Shown: piece by piece, positions 44,437-54,017 of the stretch
How positions within the stretch are numbered: position 1 is the first letter of the stretch
Layout: each line of letters begins with the position of its first letter
Origin: Legionella_A sp963772805
GTDB lineage: Bacteria > Pseudomonadota > Gammaproteobacteria > Legionellales > Legionellaceae
Reading direction: 5' to 3'
Assembly (NCBI GenBank): GCA_963772805.1
Contig: CAVYYU010000004.1
Coordinates: 74,247-138,246 of the forward strand
Length of the DNA stretch: 64,000 bases
Notes under the pieces: generated by a model
Database searches by the model: none
Seen by the model: the letters and a program-made list of their open reading frames with translations, nothing else
Told to the model about the DNA's origin: nothing
Made by a program: the position numbers and the translations under genes

Positions 44437-44981
44437 AAAAGTTGACGAGCATCATAGCTGTTTTCTTGATAAGTCTTATCTCGATAGTGCTTCTTTTGAT
44501 GGCTATGGGCTTTAGGGTAAACCTTACTGAATCCATCCCTATCGGCCTGTATCGCATCACAAACGCTGGAACTATCAAAAATGCTTATGTGATTTTTTGT
44601 CCAGATAACCGCGATGCCTTTAAGCAGGCATTAGACAGAGGTTATATAGACCATGGCTTATATTGCGGTGGTTATGGATATTTAATGAAAAAAGTGGTGG
44701 CTATAGCCGACGACATCCTCTCAGTGACTCCCGAAGGGGTTTTTGTGAATCAAACGCTTATCCCTTATTCAAGACCTAAGTTAACCGATGGGATGAACCG
44801 CGTATTACCACAATGGCACGTTTTAAATTATCGGCTTAAAGAAGATGAAGTGATGACTATGACCAGCCAAAGCGAGTGGTCTTTTGATGGTCGATACTAT
44901 GGCCTTGTTCACTTAAGACAAATCAAGGGAATGATCACACCCGTATGGGTAATTAATAGACTGGAGAAAAAATATGGCTAA
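44433..44981 (+). CDS. traF: TraF conjugation signal peptidase (S26C)
   Basis: 182 residues. One N-terminal membrane helix (SIIAVFLISLISIVLLLMAM) is followed by the serine in NLTESIPIGLYR (Ser34) and a lysine in YLMKKVVAIADD (Lys86/87), the Ser-Lys pair of S26 peptidases. In RP4, TraF cuts and cyclises the pilin TrbC. No trbC is in the window. The start overlaps traG by ATGA coupling. Confidence 0.92.
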   Translation: MKKLTSIIAVFLISLISIVLLLMAMGFRVNLTESIPIGLYRITNAGTIKNAYVIFCPDNRDAFKQALDRGYIDHGLYCGGYGYLMKKVVAIADDILSVTPEGVFVNQTLIPYSRPKLTDGMNRVLPQWHVLNYRLKEDEVMTMTSQSEWSFDGRYYGLVHLRQIKGMITPVWVINRLEKKYG

Positions 44982-45138
44982 TGAAGACGAGTTAATGGAT
45001 CTAATTAATGAAAAACTGGCGGATTTAACAATCCCAGGCTTCATCGCCGAAGTTACCCCCATTGAGGCCGACATCATGGGCGCATTTTTTGAAGATGCGC
45101 TGAGTGAAGACGATGCAATGGAGGCTCTTTATGACTAA
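44974..45138 (+). CDS. Small acidic protein in the traD position
   Basis: 54 residues (ANEDELMDLINEKLADLTIP, then EADIMGAFFEDALSEDDAME), overlapping traF by 8 nt and traC by 8 nt (ATGACTAA). A GGAG site precedes it. In IncP modules a small traD/traE lies between traF and traC. It is very acidic; no domain is recognised. The tight overlaps support it as a real gene. Confidence 0.7.
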   Translation: MANEDELMDLINEKLADLTIPGFIAEVTPIEADIMGAFFEDALSEDDAMEALYD

Positions 45139-47302
45139 ATTGCCTCATCATGAGCTGGTTGCCAATAAAATTATTGAGAGCCTAAAGATGGGGACGGCTC
45201 CCTGGTTAAAACCATGGGAGCCAGGTATTGGCAACGGCCAAATCCCATTTAATCCGGTCACAGGCAAACGCTATCGTGGAATCAACGCCTTATATTTAAT
45301 GCTGAATCAAACCGATGACAATCGCTGGTTAACCTATAAGCAGGCATTGAGCGTTGACGCTCAGGTTCGTAAAGGTGAAAAAGGCACAACGGTTCAATAC
45401 TGGAAGTTTTCTGAGGAAAAAATCAAAACGGATGATGGGGGCAATCCTGTACTGGATGCACAAGGTAATTCAGTAAAAGTTCAAGTTAACCTTGAAAGAC
45501 CCAAGGTCTTTTATGCTACCGTGTTTCATGCCGCACAAATTGATAATATGCCTGCGCTTGTTCAAAAAGAGTTGGACTGGTCTTTGGTTGAAAGAGCAGA
45601 AAAACTGCTGTTAAATTCAGGTGCAGCCATGTTTCATTCAGAAGCGGACAGAGCCTTTTACAGACTGTCGACTGACAGCATCCATCTTCCCCCTAAAGAA
45701 CAATTTAAATCGGCAGCCCACTATTACGCTACAGCACTGCATGAGCTTGGTCATTGGAGTGGCCATCCTTCCAGGCTTAATCGAGACCTAAGCCACCCCT
45801 TTGGTTCGGAGGCTTATGCCAAAGAAGAACTCAGGGCTGAAATTGCAAGCATGCTGTTAGGATCTGAGCTTGGTATAGGTCACGACCCTTCGCAACATAC
45901 TGCTTATATCAAATCATGGATTCGTGTTTTAGAAGATGATCCACTGGAAATATTCAGGGCATCGGCGGATGCTGAAAAAATACTTAATCACATTTGCGCT
46001 TTGGAACAAGTTCAAGATATTGAACAAGTACAGTCAATTGAAATCAGGGATGATCACATGGTAGAGGTAACCCTTATGGAATCTGAAAAAATTTGGTTAA
46101 GCATCCCATTCAAACAAAAAGAGATTGCCAAATCGACAGTAGGAAAGCTGCCCGATGGAACACCTGGCATTGCCTGGGATAAAGCCCAGAAATGCTGGTA
46201 TGCAAAACCTGGCGTTCCTATTGAAAAAATCAAAGCCTGGCTTCCTGAAAATCAGGTGACCACTCAGGATAAAGCGCTGTTACCTGCGGATGAATTCAGA
46301 GAGGTACTGATTGGCTTAGGGGCAATTGTTTCAGGCGCACATCCCATGATGGATGGCAAGCCTCACCGCATACCAATGGAGGGTGACAAAAACGGTGAAA
46401 AGGCCGGTTTTTATGTGGCTCACTTAGATGGCGTTCCAGCAGGATACATCAAAAACAACCGAACCGGGATTGAGCTTAACTGGAAAAGCAAAGGCTATGT
46501 TTTAACGGATGAACAAAAGACCGCTCTTAAAGCCCAGGCACTTGAAAATCAACAAAACCGCCAACATGAGCTTGAAGCCAAACAAAAAAGCACGGCATTA
46601 AAGCTCAGACAAAAATTGTCCATGATGACTGAGGCTATGGAGCCTACGCCTTATATGCAATCCAAAGGCATTCAGGTTCATTCTGGTGTGTATACCGATG
46701 ATGAGAAGAAACTAACCTGCATACCGGCAATCGATAGTGACGGCACTATATGGACTGTGCAATACATTGCCGAAGATGGCACCAAGCGTTTTGCAAAAGA
46801 CTCAAGAAAGGAAGGCTGTTTTCATGTTTTGGGCGGTCTCGATAGGCTTGCTGACGCACCGGTTATTGTGATTGCCGAGGGTTATGCTACCGCCGCAACG
46901 ATAAAAGAAGCCACTGAACTGCCAGCGGTTGTTTCCGCTTTTGATTCAGGAAACCTTAAAGCGGTGGCTAAAGCATTGCATAAAAAATATCCTCATACTC
47001 CGATTATCATGGCAGCTGATGATGACAAGCACCTTGAGTTAACTCAGGGCATTAATCCCGGCAAAGAAAAAGGCGGAGAGGCGGCAGATGCGGTCAATGG
47101 CTTTATTGTCCTGCCAACCTTTGCACCTCATGAGCAGTCGTTGAGCCCTAGGCAATTCAGCGATTTTAATGACTTGGCAAACCACAGCAAACTGGGCTTT
47201 GATGGGGTGAAACGACAGATCAACCCAAAGATTGAAACAATAGCTAAGCGATACAAACAGCTGCACCAGTGGCGAAGGAGTAACGTTGTCAGTATCGGTT
47301 AG
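45131..47302 (+). CDS. traC: TraC-type primase with N-terminal ArdC domain
   Basis: 723 residues from ATG at 45131, chosen because it overlaps the preceding stop (ATGACTAA) and begins the conserved domain; an earlier start at 45104 lies inside the previous gene. Residues 6-140 are the ArdC single-stranded-DNA-binding domain (WLKPWEPGIGNGQIPFNPVT), then a metallopeptidase-like HELGHW at 204-209. The C-terminal third has a TOPRIM primase core (VIVIAEGYATAATIKEA and IIMAADDDKHLE). Such proteins prime the transferred strand in the recipient and may protect it from restriction. Confidence 0.92.
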   Translation: MTKLPHHELVANKIIESLKMGTAPWLKPWEPGIGNGQIPFNPVTGKRYRGINALYLMLNQTDDNRWLTYKQALSVDAQVRKGEKGTTVQYWKFSEEKIKTDDGGNPVLDAQGNSVKVQVNLERPKVFYATVFHAAQIDNMPALVQKELDWSLVERAEKLLLNSGAAMFHSEADRAFYRLSTDSIHLPPKEQFKSAAHYYATALHELGHWSGHPSRLNRDLSHPFGSEAYAKEELRAEIASMLLGSELGIGHDPSQHTAYIKSWIRVLEDDPLEIFRASADAEKILNHICALEQVQDIEQVQSIEIRDDHMVEVTLMESEKIWLSIPFKQKEIAKSTVGKLPDGTPGIAWDKAQKCWYAKPGVPIEKIKAWLPENQVTTQDKALLPADEFREVLIGLGAIVSGAHPMMDGKPHRIPMEGDKNGEKAGFYVAHLDGVPAGYIKNNRTGIELNWKSKGYVLTDEQKTALKAQALENQQNRQHELEAKQKSTALKLRQKLSMMTEAMEPTPYMQSKGIQVHSGVYTDDEKKLTCIPAIDSDGTIWTVQYIAEDGTKRFAKDSRKEGCFHVLGGLDRLADAPVIVIAEGYATAATIKEATELPAVVSAFDSGNLKAVAKALHKKYPHTPIIMAADDDKHLELTQGINPGKEKGGEAADAVNGFIVLPTFAPHEQSLSPRQFSDFNDLANHSKLGFDGVKRQINPKIETIAKRYKQLHQWRRSNVVSIG

Positions 47303-47428
47303 ATTAAAGATTCAGTGGCGGCCATTCAATATTTAATTTTAATTGCCGCCAACGATGACTCTAATTGATATGAGCTTAGTCAGGTGAGTTGAACTAACTC
47401 CTTAAACTAACTGCTTCAGACAAAAATC

Positions 47429-48227
47429 TCAGTTAGAACCTCTTATTTTAAGGGCAGCCTTATATTTTTCAAGAAACTCATCATCGATATCAGAAATTTC
47501 CTTCCCCAACATAATGAGTTTTTCTAAACGTTCTTTTTCACGCTGTTTCTATTTTTTCCTCAAGGTCTCTAATTTGTTGCGCACTACTTGTATTATTACT
47601 ATTAAGAAATACGTTTGGATTACTTGCCATTTTTACAGGCTTCAATTTAGAGTCCAACCAGGCTTGAACATTTTTATTATCGGTAGGTTTAGCTCCTAAC
47701 TGGTCTAAATCCTTAATAATTTTTGCATCATCAATTTTAATTGCATGTAGAATTGTGGCTTCTCTTAATAACGAAGTAATTTCAGCTTGTTGATCATATC
47801 TGGATTTAAGAGGTTTAATTAATGGATCATTAGGATTTTTTTGGAATCTCGCATCCAAAAGACTTTTCCCTGAATCCAATTTATTTTTTGCCGTTTTATA
47901 GGTTAGTTCATTATGGTTGAATAAAAGTGCCGGATTATCAATAACAGACTTGAGCACTCCTACTCGAGATGAAGTAACCAATACGTCCAAATTGGATAGT
48001 AATGCAGTATTTTGATAATCAAAATTAAATTTGGGGTGTTTCAAGAGATATAACATTAAATCTTCAACTACTTGCCCTTTCCGGTCAAATAGTACTTGAA
48101 ATAAGGACTCGTCCTCATCAGGATTTACTGCATTAATTAAACTATCATCGGATTGAACTAGCTTGCTCATCTCATCGTATTTTTTATCTTTTAACAATGA
48201 GAATAGATTCTCAACGGCTGTAGGCAT
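47429..48227 (-). pseudogene. Ankyrin-like/coiled-coil orphan gene with a C-terminal frameshift
   Basis: The uninterrupted frame 47538-48227 encodes 229 residues with ankyrin-style helical pairs (MPTAVENLFSLLKDKKYDEM, DLMLYLLKHPKFNFDYQN) and ends LEEKIETA. Deleting one A in the GAAACAG near 47545 lets it continue LEEKIEQREKERLEKLIMLG and then EISDIDDEFLEKYKAALKIR before TGA at 47429, restoring a smooth coiled coil. So an extra A probably truncated the protein by 37 residues, removing its acidic C-terminus. It is also possible the short form is normal. Confidence 0.65.
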
Positions 48228-48322
48228 GTTATCTCCTTTAATTCAATTCATTAAATTGGAAAATATTATACCCTCAGGAGAAGCAAAAGTCCATAAATCT
48301 ATCAACATGGGTTAAATATGGG

Positions 48323-50332
48323 TTATATTTTTAGTTTAGAATCATCGACTTCGGGTCTCAACAACTCTATGTCCTTTTCTGATATTTTTGATTTCTTATG
48401 GATAAGATTTAAAGCTTGTATGTTTTCATGGAATGAAGTCTTAAGATCGTCTGGAACATCATCATAATTTGAGCATTTTTTAATTTCTGGTAGTTGTTTC
48501 TCTATGGCTGTGGCTATTTCATGTAGCTCATCTTCAGATTCATCATCATGTAGGATCTTCATAACATCAACGGATACATTCTCTATCAAAACCTCAACTT
48601 GATCTTGTTTCGTTCGATCAATTTTTCTTTCCTGATAGATATCTTTAATTTTTGCTTTTATCTCGTTGGATTTCCACTCGATATCATTAGCACCATTGGA
48701 TACTGAGGAGCTTTTCAATTCATTAATATTATTTAAATCAGGTGAATCAAAATAATGATTTTCATGGATATATGGAGGAGCATTCGGCTCGGGAATTGAA
48801 GTTACTAGTTCATGCAATCGATTACGGTAATTATTCGATATTCCATTCATGTCACTTTCATTTTTAATATCTCGAAAATGGTCTGGATTTGTAGAAGCGT
48901 CTTGCTGATTATCCAAATCAGATAGATAAGGAGCACTTGGTTTTTTCTCGTTTAAGTCAAGATTGCCTTTAAACTCTGAAAAAGTGGCAGAGTTCTCATG
49001 GATACCTTGATTATAATTTTTCATGTCAGATAGGTAAGGAGCACTTGGTTTGTTGTCTTCTTTTTGCAACAATGCATGAGGATAGTCTTTTATCTCAAAA
49101 TTCTTGTCATTTTTAAGCGCACTATCATATTTTGGCGGAAGAATCATTTTATCAAGTGCGCCTAGATCATCCTTAAGTACAGATGATAATGACGGAGATC
49201 TATTCGTTAATTCAGACAATATGTTTTTGCGCTCAAGTAGCAATTCTTGTATAGCTTCAGAATTCTTTTCTTCTTTTATTTTCCCTTGGTTTCTCTGTAA
49301 TTTTGTTATTATTTGTTCAAGATCAATTTTTTCTTCACTGGCATCATAGGTGCGTAATTTTTCTATAATCCTACCTCCATTTTGCAAAATTTCTAATTTA
49401 AAATTGTTTTTTGCTTGTTGGAGTTGCGCTTTCAATGAATTTACTTCTGTATCATAGCCTTTATTAACTATATGAATTTCTTCTTCCATTTTTTGTTTCT
49501 TTTCGAGCCTCTCTTCCTTCAATTCCTTAAGCTCTTTGTTATCGATGGGTAGCTTATTAATAAAGTCGTCTTTTACCTGATATAAAAGTTCAATTTCCTT
49601 TCGTTTTACCGTGGCTAGCCCTAGATCGATACTTCCATCAACTTTGTATGGATTTATTTCATCAATTAGTCTATGTTTTTCCGCAATTGTAACTTGAAAA
49701 TTCTCTATTTCAGATATTTCGTTTTTATAACGTACAGGATCTTTTTTATATATCTGCAATGCTCTGTTTAAATATTGGTCATCATCTTTCGCAAATGCAT
49801 TATGTATACGGAATATTTCCATATTGTAATTGAAGTTAACCCGTTCTAATTCCCTTTCATAATGTTGCACTTTCTCAGCACTTGATAAATTTGGCGATGG
49901 ATGTGACCAAGAAAACAGTGGGTGCATAATTGGTTGATCTGTGTTGTTAGGCACATTGGAATCAATAGCTTTGACGACTTTCGGAAGAATAGGCTGCATT
50001 GGTGGATAGATTATTTTATCTCGGGCATTGAGTTCATTAAGGATTTGAATTGCCCGCTCTTTTTCTTCAGTGTCAGGAAATAAGCTTAAAAATAAGGAGT
50101 AATCTTTAGTAACTAAATACCGAAACATCATATCCGTATTTAACAGATGCGTTATGGCTTCAAATAACAATTTATTTTGAAAATCTGTTTCCCTAATAGA
50201 ATGAATAGCATGTAATTGATTTCTAGTCGCATGTGCTACTACATGCAAATGAGGTATGTTCTCAGCCTCTTCAAGGGAGTATGGTTCTCCGAAGTAGTGG
50301 ATTTCCTTGTTACCCAGTTGTAAAGATGCCAT
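48323..50332 (-). CDS. 669-residue coiled-coil protein with PPxY and PSAP-type motifs
   Basis: No known domain is recognised. Residues 150-370 are mostly coiled coil (KELKELKEERLEKKQKMEEE). A disordered proline-containing region follows with PPKY at 399-402, two copies of KPSAPYLSD (428-436 and 464-472) and PNAPPY at 516-521. PSAP and PPxY are the late-domain motifs that bind TSG101 and NEDD4-family WW domains in eukaryotes. The C-terminus is acidic and helical (DDESEDELHEIATAIEKQLP). A translocated Legionella effector acting on ESCRT or ubiquitin ligases is a reasonable idea, not shown. The gene lies inside the transfer region. Confidence 0.7.
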   Translation of the reverse strand: MASLQLGNKEIHYFGEPYSLEEAENIPHLHVVAHATRNQLHAIHSIRETDFQNKLLFEAITHLLNTDMMFRYLVTKDYSLFLSLFPDTEEKERAIQILNELNARDKIIYPPMQPILPKVVKAIDSNVPNNTDQPIMHPLFSWSHPSPNLSSAEKVQHYERELERVNFNYNMEIFRIHNAFAKDDDQYLNRALQIYKKDPVRYKNEISEIENFQVTIAEKHRLIDEINPYKVDGSIDLGLATVKRKEIELLYQVKDDFINKLPIDNKELKELKEERLEKKQKMEEEIHIVNKGYDTEVNSLKAQLQQAKNNFKLEILQNGGRIIEKLRTYDASEEKIDLEQIITKLQRNQGKIKEEKNSEAIQELLLERKNILSELTNRSPSLSSVLKDDLGALDKMILPPKYDSALKNDKNFEIKDYPHALLQKEDNKPSAPYLSDMKNYNQGIHENSATFSEFKGNLDLNEKKPSAPYLSDLDNQQDASTNPDHFRDIKNESDMNGISNNYRNRLHELVTSIPEPNAPPYIHENHYFDSPDLNNINELKSSSVSNGANDIEWKSNEIKAKIKDIYQERKIDRTKQDQVEVLIENVSVDVMKILHDDESEDELHEIATAIEKQLPEIKKCSNYDDVPDDLKTSFHENIQALNLIHKKSKISEKDIELLRPEVDDSKLKI

Positions 50333-50534
50333 AGCTCAATACTCTGAATTATTTTCATCAAAGTATAGTATAAATTATTCAATATGATTTATTTTTCTTC
50401 ATTATCGATTGATTTAATCAAAATTTATTTTTTAATCATGGGGATGATTGAATTAATGCCAGTCATTCAGTTGAGTTAAAACGCGCCGTATATTGTGTGC
50501 TAATATTAAACAATATGTTTGGGTGATAACGAAA

Positions 50535-51239
50535 ATGAATCAAGCAGACTGTAATCAAAAAAATGCGTCTTCAGACCCGATAGATTATGATCTATGTTCA
50601 GATGGGTTCGCCCTTGATGAGATGGCAAATATTGTCAATCAAAGAGCCACTAATGTTCTTAAGGAATCTATTGATTTTCTAAAAACTCCCTCCGCTAAAA
50701 AACAAAGAAAATCGAGAGAAATGCAGTTTATGAAATATCTCTATAACAAAATAAAACCATTATATTCAGCAATTATGAATATAAATATCGTTATAGATCT
50801 AAAAACCGAAATTATAAATAATTTCGCAAAAAAACTAGCCGAGCGACTTCGTAAAGCCGCAAATAATGATTTTTGCTGCTGGTTTAGTCAACATACTGCA
50901 AGCTCAATAGAGATTTATGTTATCCCCATTGTAACTATTTTGGATAAACTAACCGATATTAAAAATCTTGAGTATCTCTATAAATACCTAGAAGAATGTT
51001 CCCAAAACAATTTAAAATTAATCGAGTTTATGCAAGGTATCCAAAAATCCGATCTATATTTGAAGAATACTGAACAAGACTTCAGAGAGACTATCGATAT
51101 TGCTCTAGACAGTTTTATATATGTAAGTTCAAAATTAGATCAAAAAACAAAAGAAATAAATTTATATCAACAAATCAAAATAAAAAACGATAAATCCTAT
51201 AACATCATAAAAAATTTTCTGAACCCTCCTGTTCATTAA
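50535..51239 (+). CDS. Uncharacterised helical protein within the tra region
   Basis: 234 residues from ATG at 50535; an in-frame start at 50493 adds 14 residues and cannot be excluded. It is helical and lysine-rich (EMQFMKYLYNKIKPLYSAIM, NNFAKKLAERLRKAANND), with no catalytic motif or membrane segment. It is divergent from the coiled-coil gene and convergent with traI. It is likely cargo of the mobile element. Confidence 0.6.
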   Translation: MNQADCNQKNASSDPIDYDLCSDGFALDEMANIVNQRATNVLKESIDFLKTPSAKKQRKSREMQFMKYLYNKIKPLYSAIMNINIVIDLKTEIINNFAKKLAERLRKAANNDFCCWFSQHTASSIEIYVIPIVTILDKLTDIKNLEYLYKYLEECSQNNLKLIEFMQGIQKSDLYLKNTEQDFRETIDIALDSFIYVSSKLDQKTKEINLYQQIKIKNDKSYNIIKNFLNPPVH

Positions 51240-51392
51240 TCTATTTTCTTTAGAAAAATATGTTATTAGGCCAATACTTAATGTGACTAAGGACTAACTT
51301 ACACAACAATGCAAAAATTTGCATATATCCACAAGTCCATAAAAACCATGTGAATAACCAAGCACTATACTTCTCCTAAGCTGCGGAAAATA

Positions 51393-53261
51393 TTACCTAT
51401 ATTGGGGCTTTTTTTGTTTCTTCTTTAATCCAAAAACTTTCCGTCGCACATCGTTATCAGGTTGGAGTCTTTTCCGCTCCAACTTATCATATGCATTATC
51501 CTGCAATAGCATTTGACCTCTTCCGGTGAGCTGAACCACATCGAGTTGGGACAGGTTTCGCAGGCTGTTTTGACTTTTGGCCGGCGAGCTACGTTTAACG
51601 CTGCAAGTGTTGGGCTTGGTTCTGCTTCTTCTATTTCTGGCGGTTGCTCCAACAACTTCATGGCTTCCTGGAGTTCTTCTTCGATCGTTATTTCGCTCTG
51701 ATCTTGATTGTTCATGATTTTTCTCCTGTTCTAAAGTGAGTTTTTGACGCTGGGTTTCCATATCCAAATCATCAAACATTATTGGGATATGATGCTGAAC
51801 AACGACCTGAAGGATAATCTTTTTAAAAAGCGGTGAGCCATTTACACTAAGACAGTTACCATATCGCTGCCGCGCCATTTCAAGCGCATTTTTAAGGGAG
51901 GCAATCGAGCCACCCTTAGAAATTTTGATTTCCTTTCCATCGTCTCTAATGACTCCCATATCCATCCGGTAAATCTCGGTTCCCTCCTTGGTAATAGAAT
52001 CAATTTGAGCAACATCGACCGAGGAAAAACCCGAGCCAGCTCCTGATAATGCGTAATCGTTTTTATTTTTCCGATTGCGATAACGCAAGGCATTTAAAGC
52101 ATCTTGATCTCCTTCCTGTGCTTTTTGCTGTAACCAATCGGCCCAGGTTTTATTTTGGTATGTATTGATCAAGGAGCTATGCGCTTTTGCATAATTTTTC
52201 CTGACCTGAGCAATATCACTCATGAGCGTTTTGCTGATTTGCTGATAAAGATATTTTTTGCCCATTTTAGAAATACTCATTAACTTCAGAGCCGTCCGCT
52301 TTATTCGTCCTCGCCTTTTGGCCTTTTCAATTAGCCCGGCTTTCGCTGCACGTAACTGTTTGATCTTTTCCGAAAGCAATGTTTTGCTGTGTACTTTTTC
52401 ATGCTGATATCGGGCATAGAGTTCGGAACCAAGCGCTTTTTTGTTCAGTGGCTCATAACGATAAACATTGGTCGGGGTAACATTGTCTTCAAGGGGAGGC
52501 GATACAAATGCGCCCAACCTGGATTCGATATTCTTTTTAGAAAAATTTCGGGAGACTGAACTCGCTTTGATTGTAAGCCCCTGAGCATTGCAAAAAACAA
52601 AGCCATTTGCTCTGGCACGTATCACAACCCCATATTCAGCAAGTATGCTGTGGATCGCCATCCAACTATTAGCAGCATCGATTTTTCCCTTACAATGACG
52701 CTTCATCCAGTTGATCAGGCTTTCAATACCTGAATGTTGCTCCATATCATCAGCAAGATTTTCTGAGCGTCCTTTTCGGGTTTGGTGATTGGTTGTTTCA
52801 AAGCCATATTCAATTTCCAGTTTGGTTGCAATATCCGCGAAAGTTTTATATGCCCGGAAAGGCTCAACCATATTAAATGTTTTGGGATGAATTTTATTGG
52901 TAGCAACATGGATATGAAGATTGTCCGTATCATGATGAACAACGCTGATTCGTTGGTGTTCTTTAAATCCTATAGACGATACGACTTGATCTTCTATTGC
53001 CCGCAAAGCCTCATGGGAGGGGTTTTCGCCTGGTGCGAACGATATCAGCATATGATACGTTTTATCGCCTTTGGCTCTTTGATTTTTAGCTTGTGTAGCT
53101 AATACTTCCTGAACAGCCCAGAGGGGATCTGCACTATTACAGTTTGATATGCTTATCTTGCCCACTCGCTCTTGTTTGTTTTGTTCATCACAAAGGTATT
53201 GGATAAGACTTGAAAAGCTGCTAAGTCTTGCTGACTTCATGGGAATATGACGAATAATCAT
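51393..53261 (-). CDS. traI: TraI relaxase, MOB-P type
   Basis: 622 residues. The relaxase domain has the nucleophile tyrosine region (SSLIQYLCDEQNKQERVGKI, Tyr22) and the metal-binding HHDTDNLHIHVATNKIH near 109-125. It should cut one strand at the oriT nic, stay bound to the 5' end and lead it into the recipient. It overlaps traJ by 4 nt. The last 150 residues are Arg/Ser/Lys-rich and disordered; a separate gene is nested there in another frame. Intact as far as can be seen. Confidence 0.93.
   Translation of the reverse strand: MIIRHIPMKSARLSSFSSLIQYLCDEQNKQERVGKISISNCNSADPLWAVQEVLATQAKNQRAKGDKTYHMLISFAPGENPSHEALRAIEDQVVSSIGFKEHQRISVVHHDTDNLHIHVATNKIHPKTFNMVEPFRAYKTFADIATKLEIEYGFETTNHQTRKGRSENLADDMEQHSGIESLINWMKRHCKGKIDAANSWMAIHSILAEYGVVIRARANGFVFCNAQGLTIKASSVSRNFSKKNIESRLGAFVSPPLEDNVTPTNVYRYEPLNKKALGSELYARYQHEKVHSKTLLSEKIKQLRAAKAGLIEKAKRRGRIKRTALKLMSISKMGKKYLYQQISKTLMSDIAQVRKNYAKAHSSLINTYQNKTWADWLQQKAQEGDQDALNALRYRNRKNKNDYALSGAGSGFSSVDVAQIDSITKEGTEIYRMDMGVIRDDGKEIKISKGGSIASLKNALEMARQRYGNCLSVNGSPLFKKIILQVVVQHHIPIMFDDLDMETQRQKLTLEQEKNHEQSRSERNNDRRRTPGSHEVVGATARNRRSRTKPNTCSVKRSSPAKSQNSLRNLSQLDVVQLTGRGQMLLQDNAYDKLERKRLQPDNDVRRKVFGLKKKQKKPQYR
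51425..51715 (-). CDS. Small Cys-rich protein nested in traI in another frame
   Basis: 96 residues (NNQDQSEITIEEELQEAMKL, then CETCPNSMWFSSPEEVKCYC and ending MCDGKFLD). It lies wholly inside the traI 3' end. AGGAG lies 7 nt before its ATG, stronger than many genes here. An acidic N-terminus and a Cys-x2-Cys...Cys-x-Cys...Cys set look like a zinc-binding protein, while the traI frame in this part is low-complexity, as expected if it is the overprinted one. Similar small proteins sit by relaxase genes in other mobile elements, from memory. Function unknown. Confidence 0.7.
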   Translation of the reverse strand: MNNQDQSEITIEEELQEAMKLLEQPPEIEEAEPSPTLAALNVARRPKVKTACETCPNSMWFSSPEEVKCYCRIMHMISWSGKDSNLITMCDGKFLD

Positions 53262-53611
53262 AGTTTTTTCACCACCTCAAACATTGCGTCCTGCGTAGTC
53301 TGAATGCGGTTTAACAATGTTCTTATCGTTCGGTGGTCAAAGTGTGCAACACGCCTGTCCAGACTAAGCCATAGTTTTAATAGTCCGCCAAGCCTTCCCA
53401 GATCTGCATTGATTTTGGCTAGCTGTAACACATAATCCTTATCAATAGTGCTTTGGATTTGAAAGCCGAGACTAATCCTTCTCAAATATTCGGCAATAGA
53501 AAGACCTGCAATGGCAGCATTAGATTTAATCTGAATTTCTTCATCAGGGAGAACGGGAACACGAAGATGGCGACCGCTTTTTCTAGTAGGTGTATTAACT
53601 TTTTCGTCCAT
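53258..53611 (-). CDS. traJ: TraJ relaxosome protein
   Basis: 117 residues, with a basic start (TPTRKSGRHLRVPVLPDEEI) and a ribbon-helix-helix-like segment (AAIAGLSIAEYLRRISLGFQ), then helices typical of TraJ/MobC. It binds the oriT near nic and recruits TraI. It is the first gene of the leftward traJI operon, next to oriT as in RP4. Confidence 0.88.
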   Translation of the reverse strand: MDEKVNTPTRKSGRHLRVPVLPDEEIQIKSNAAIAGLSIAEYLRRISLGFQIQSTIDKDYVLQLAKINADLGRLGGLLKLWLSLDRRVAHFDHRTIRTLLNRIQTTQDAMFEVVKKL

Positions 53612-53679
53612 AAGGATGCTGACCTCTTAGTAAAGTGGTTATGCAATCCTTTGGGTATCTAGTTTTGATCTTAAAGCAC

Positions 53680-53770
53680 GGGATTTCCGTTGAGCACCGA
53701 AGGTGCGAATAAGGCTTGTGGAGTTTGGTGACCAGCTTGCTGGTTAGCTAACTTCACCTATCTTGCCCCG
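53680..53770. other. oriT: oriT with predicted nic site, RP4-like
   Basis: It lies between traJ and traK as in RP4. The sequence CACCTATCTTG-CCCC has the IncP nic core (YATCCTG-Y with one change); the cut is expected between 53765 and 53766. Nearby are the palindromes ACCAGCTTGCTGGT (53731-53744) and GTTAGCTAAC (53743-53752), and a hairpin GCACC-GAA-GGTGC (53694-53706) with CGAATAAGG, all matching RP4 oriT in order. The remainder of 53612-54017 shows no gene. Confidence 0.85.
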
Positions 53771-54017
53771 AGTTTCGAGTTCATTTCTAAATAGTCTAGC
53801 AGGTTTTTTTCGATTACTTCAAGGTGATTGTTCGTCATTTTCATAAAATACGTTACAAATTACCGATAATAACCTGTAGTAACGATAAATTACATTAATA
53901 GTCAATCGGAGTTAACTAAAATTACGCCAAAAGATATAAAATCACAATTTTTCTTGCAGCCATGATCAATATCCAATAGCATTAAATTAATGAACAATAA
54001 TAAATTGATGGTCTTGA

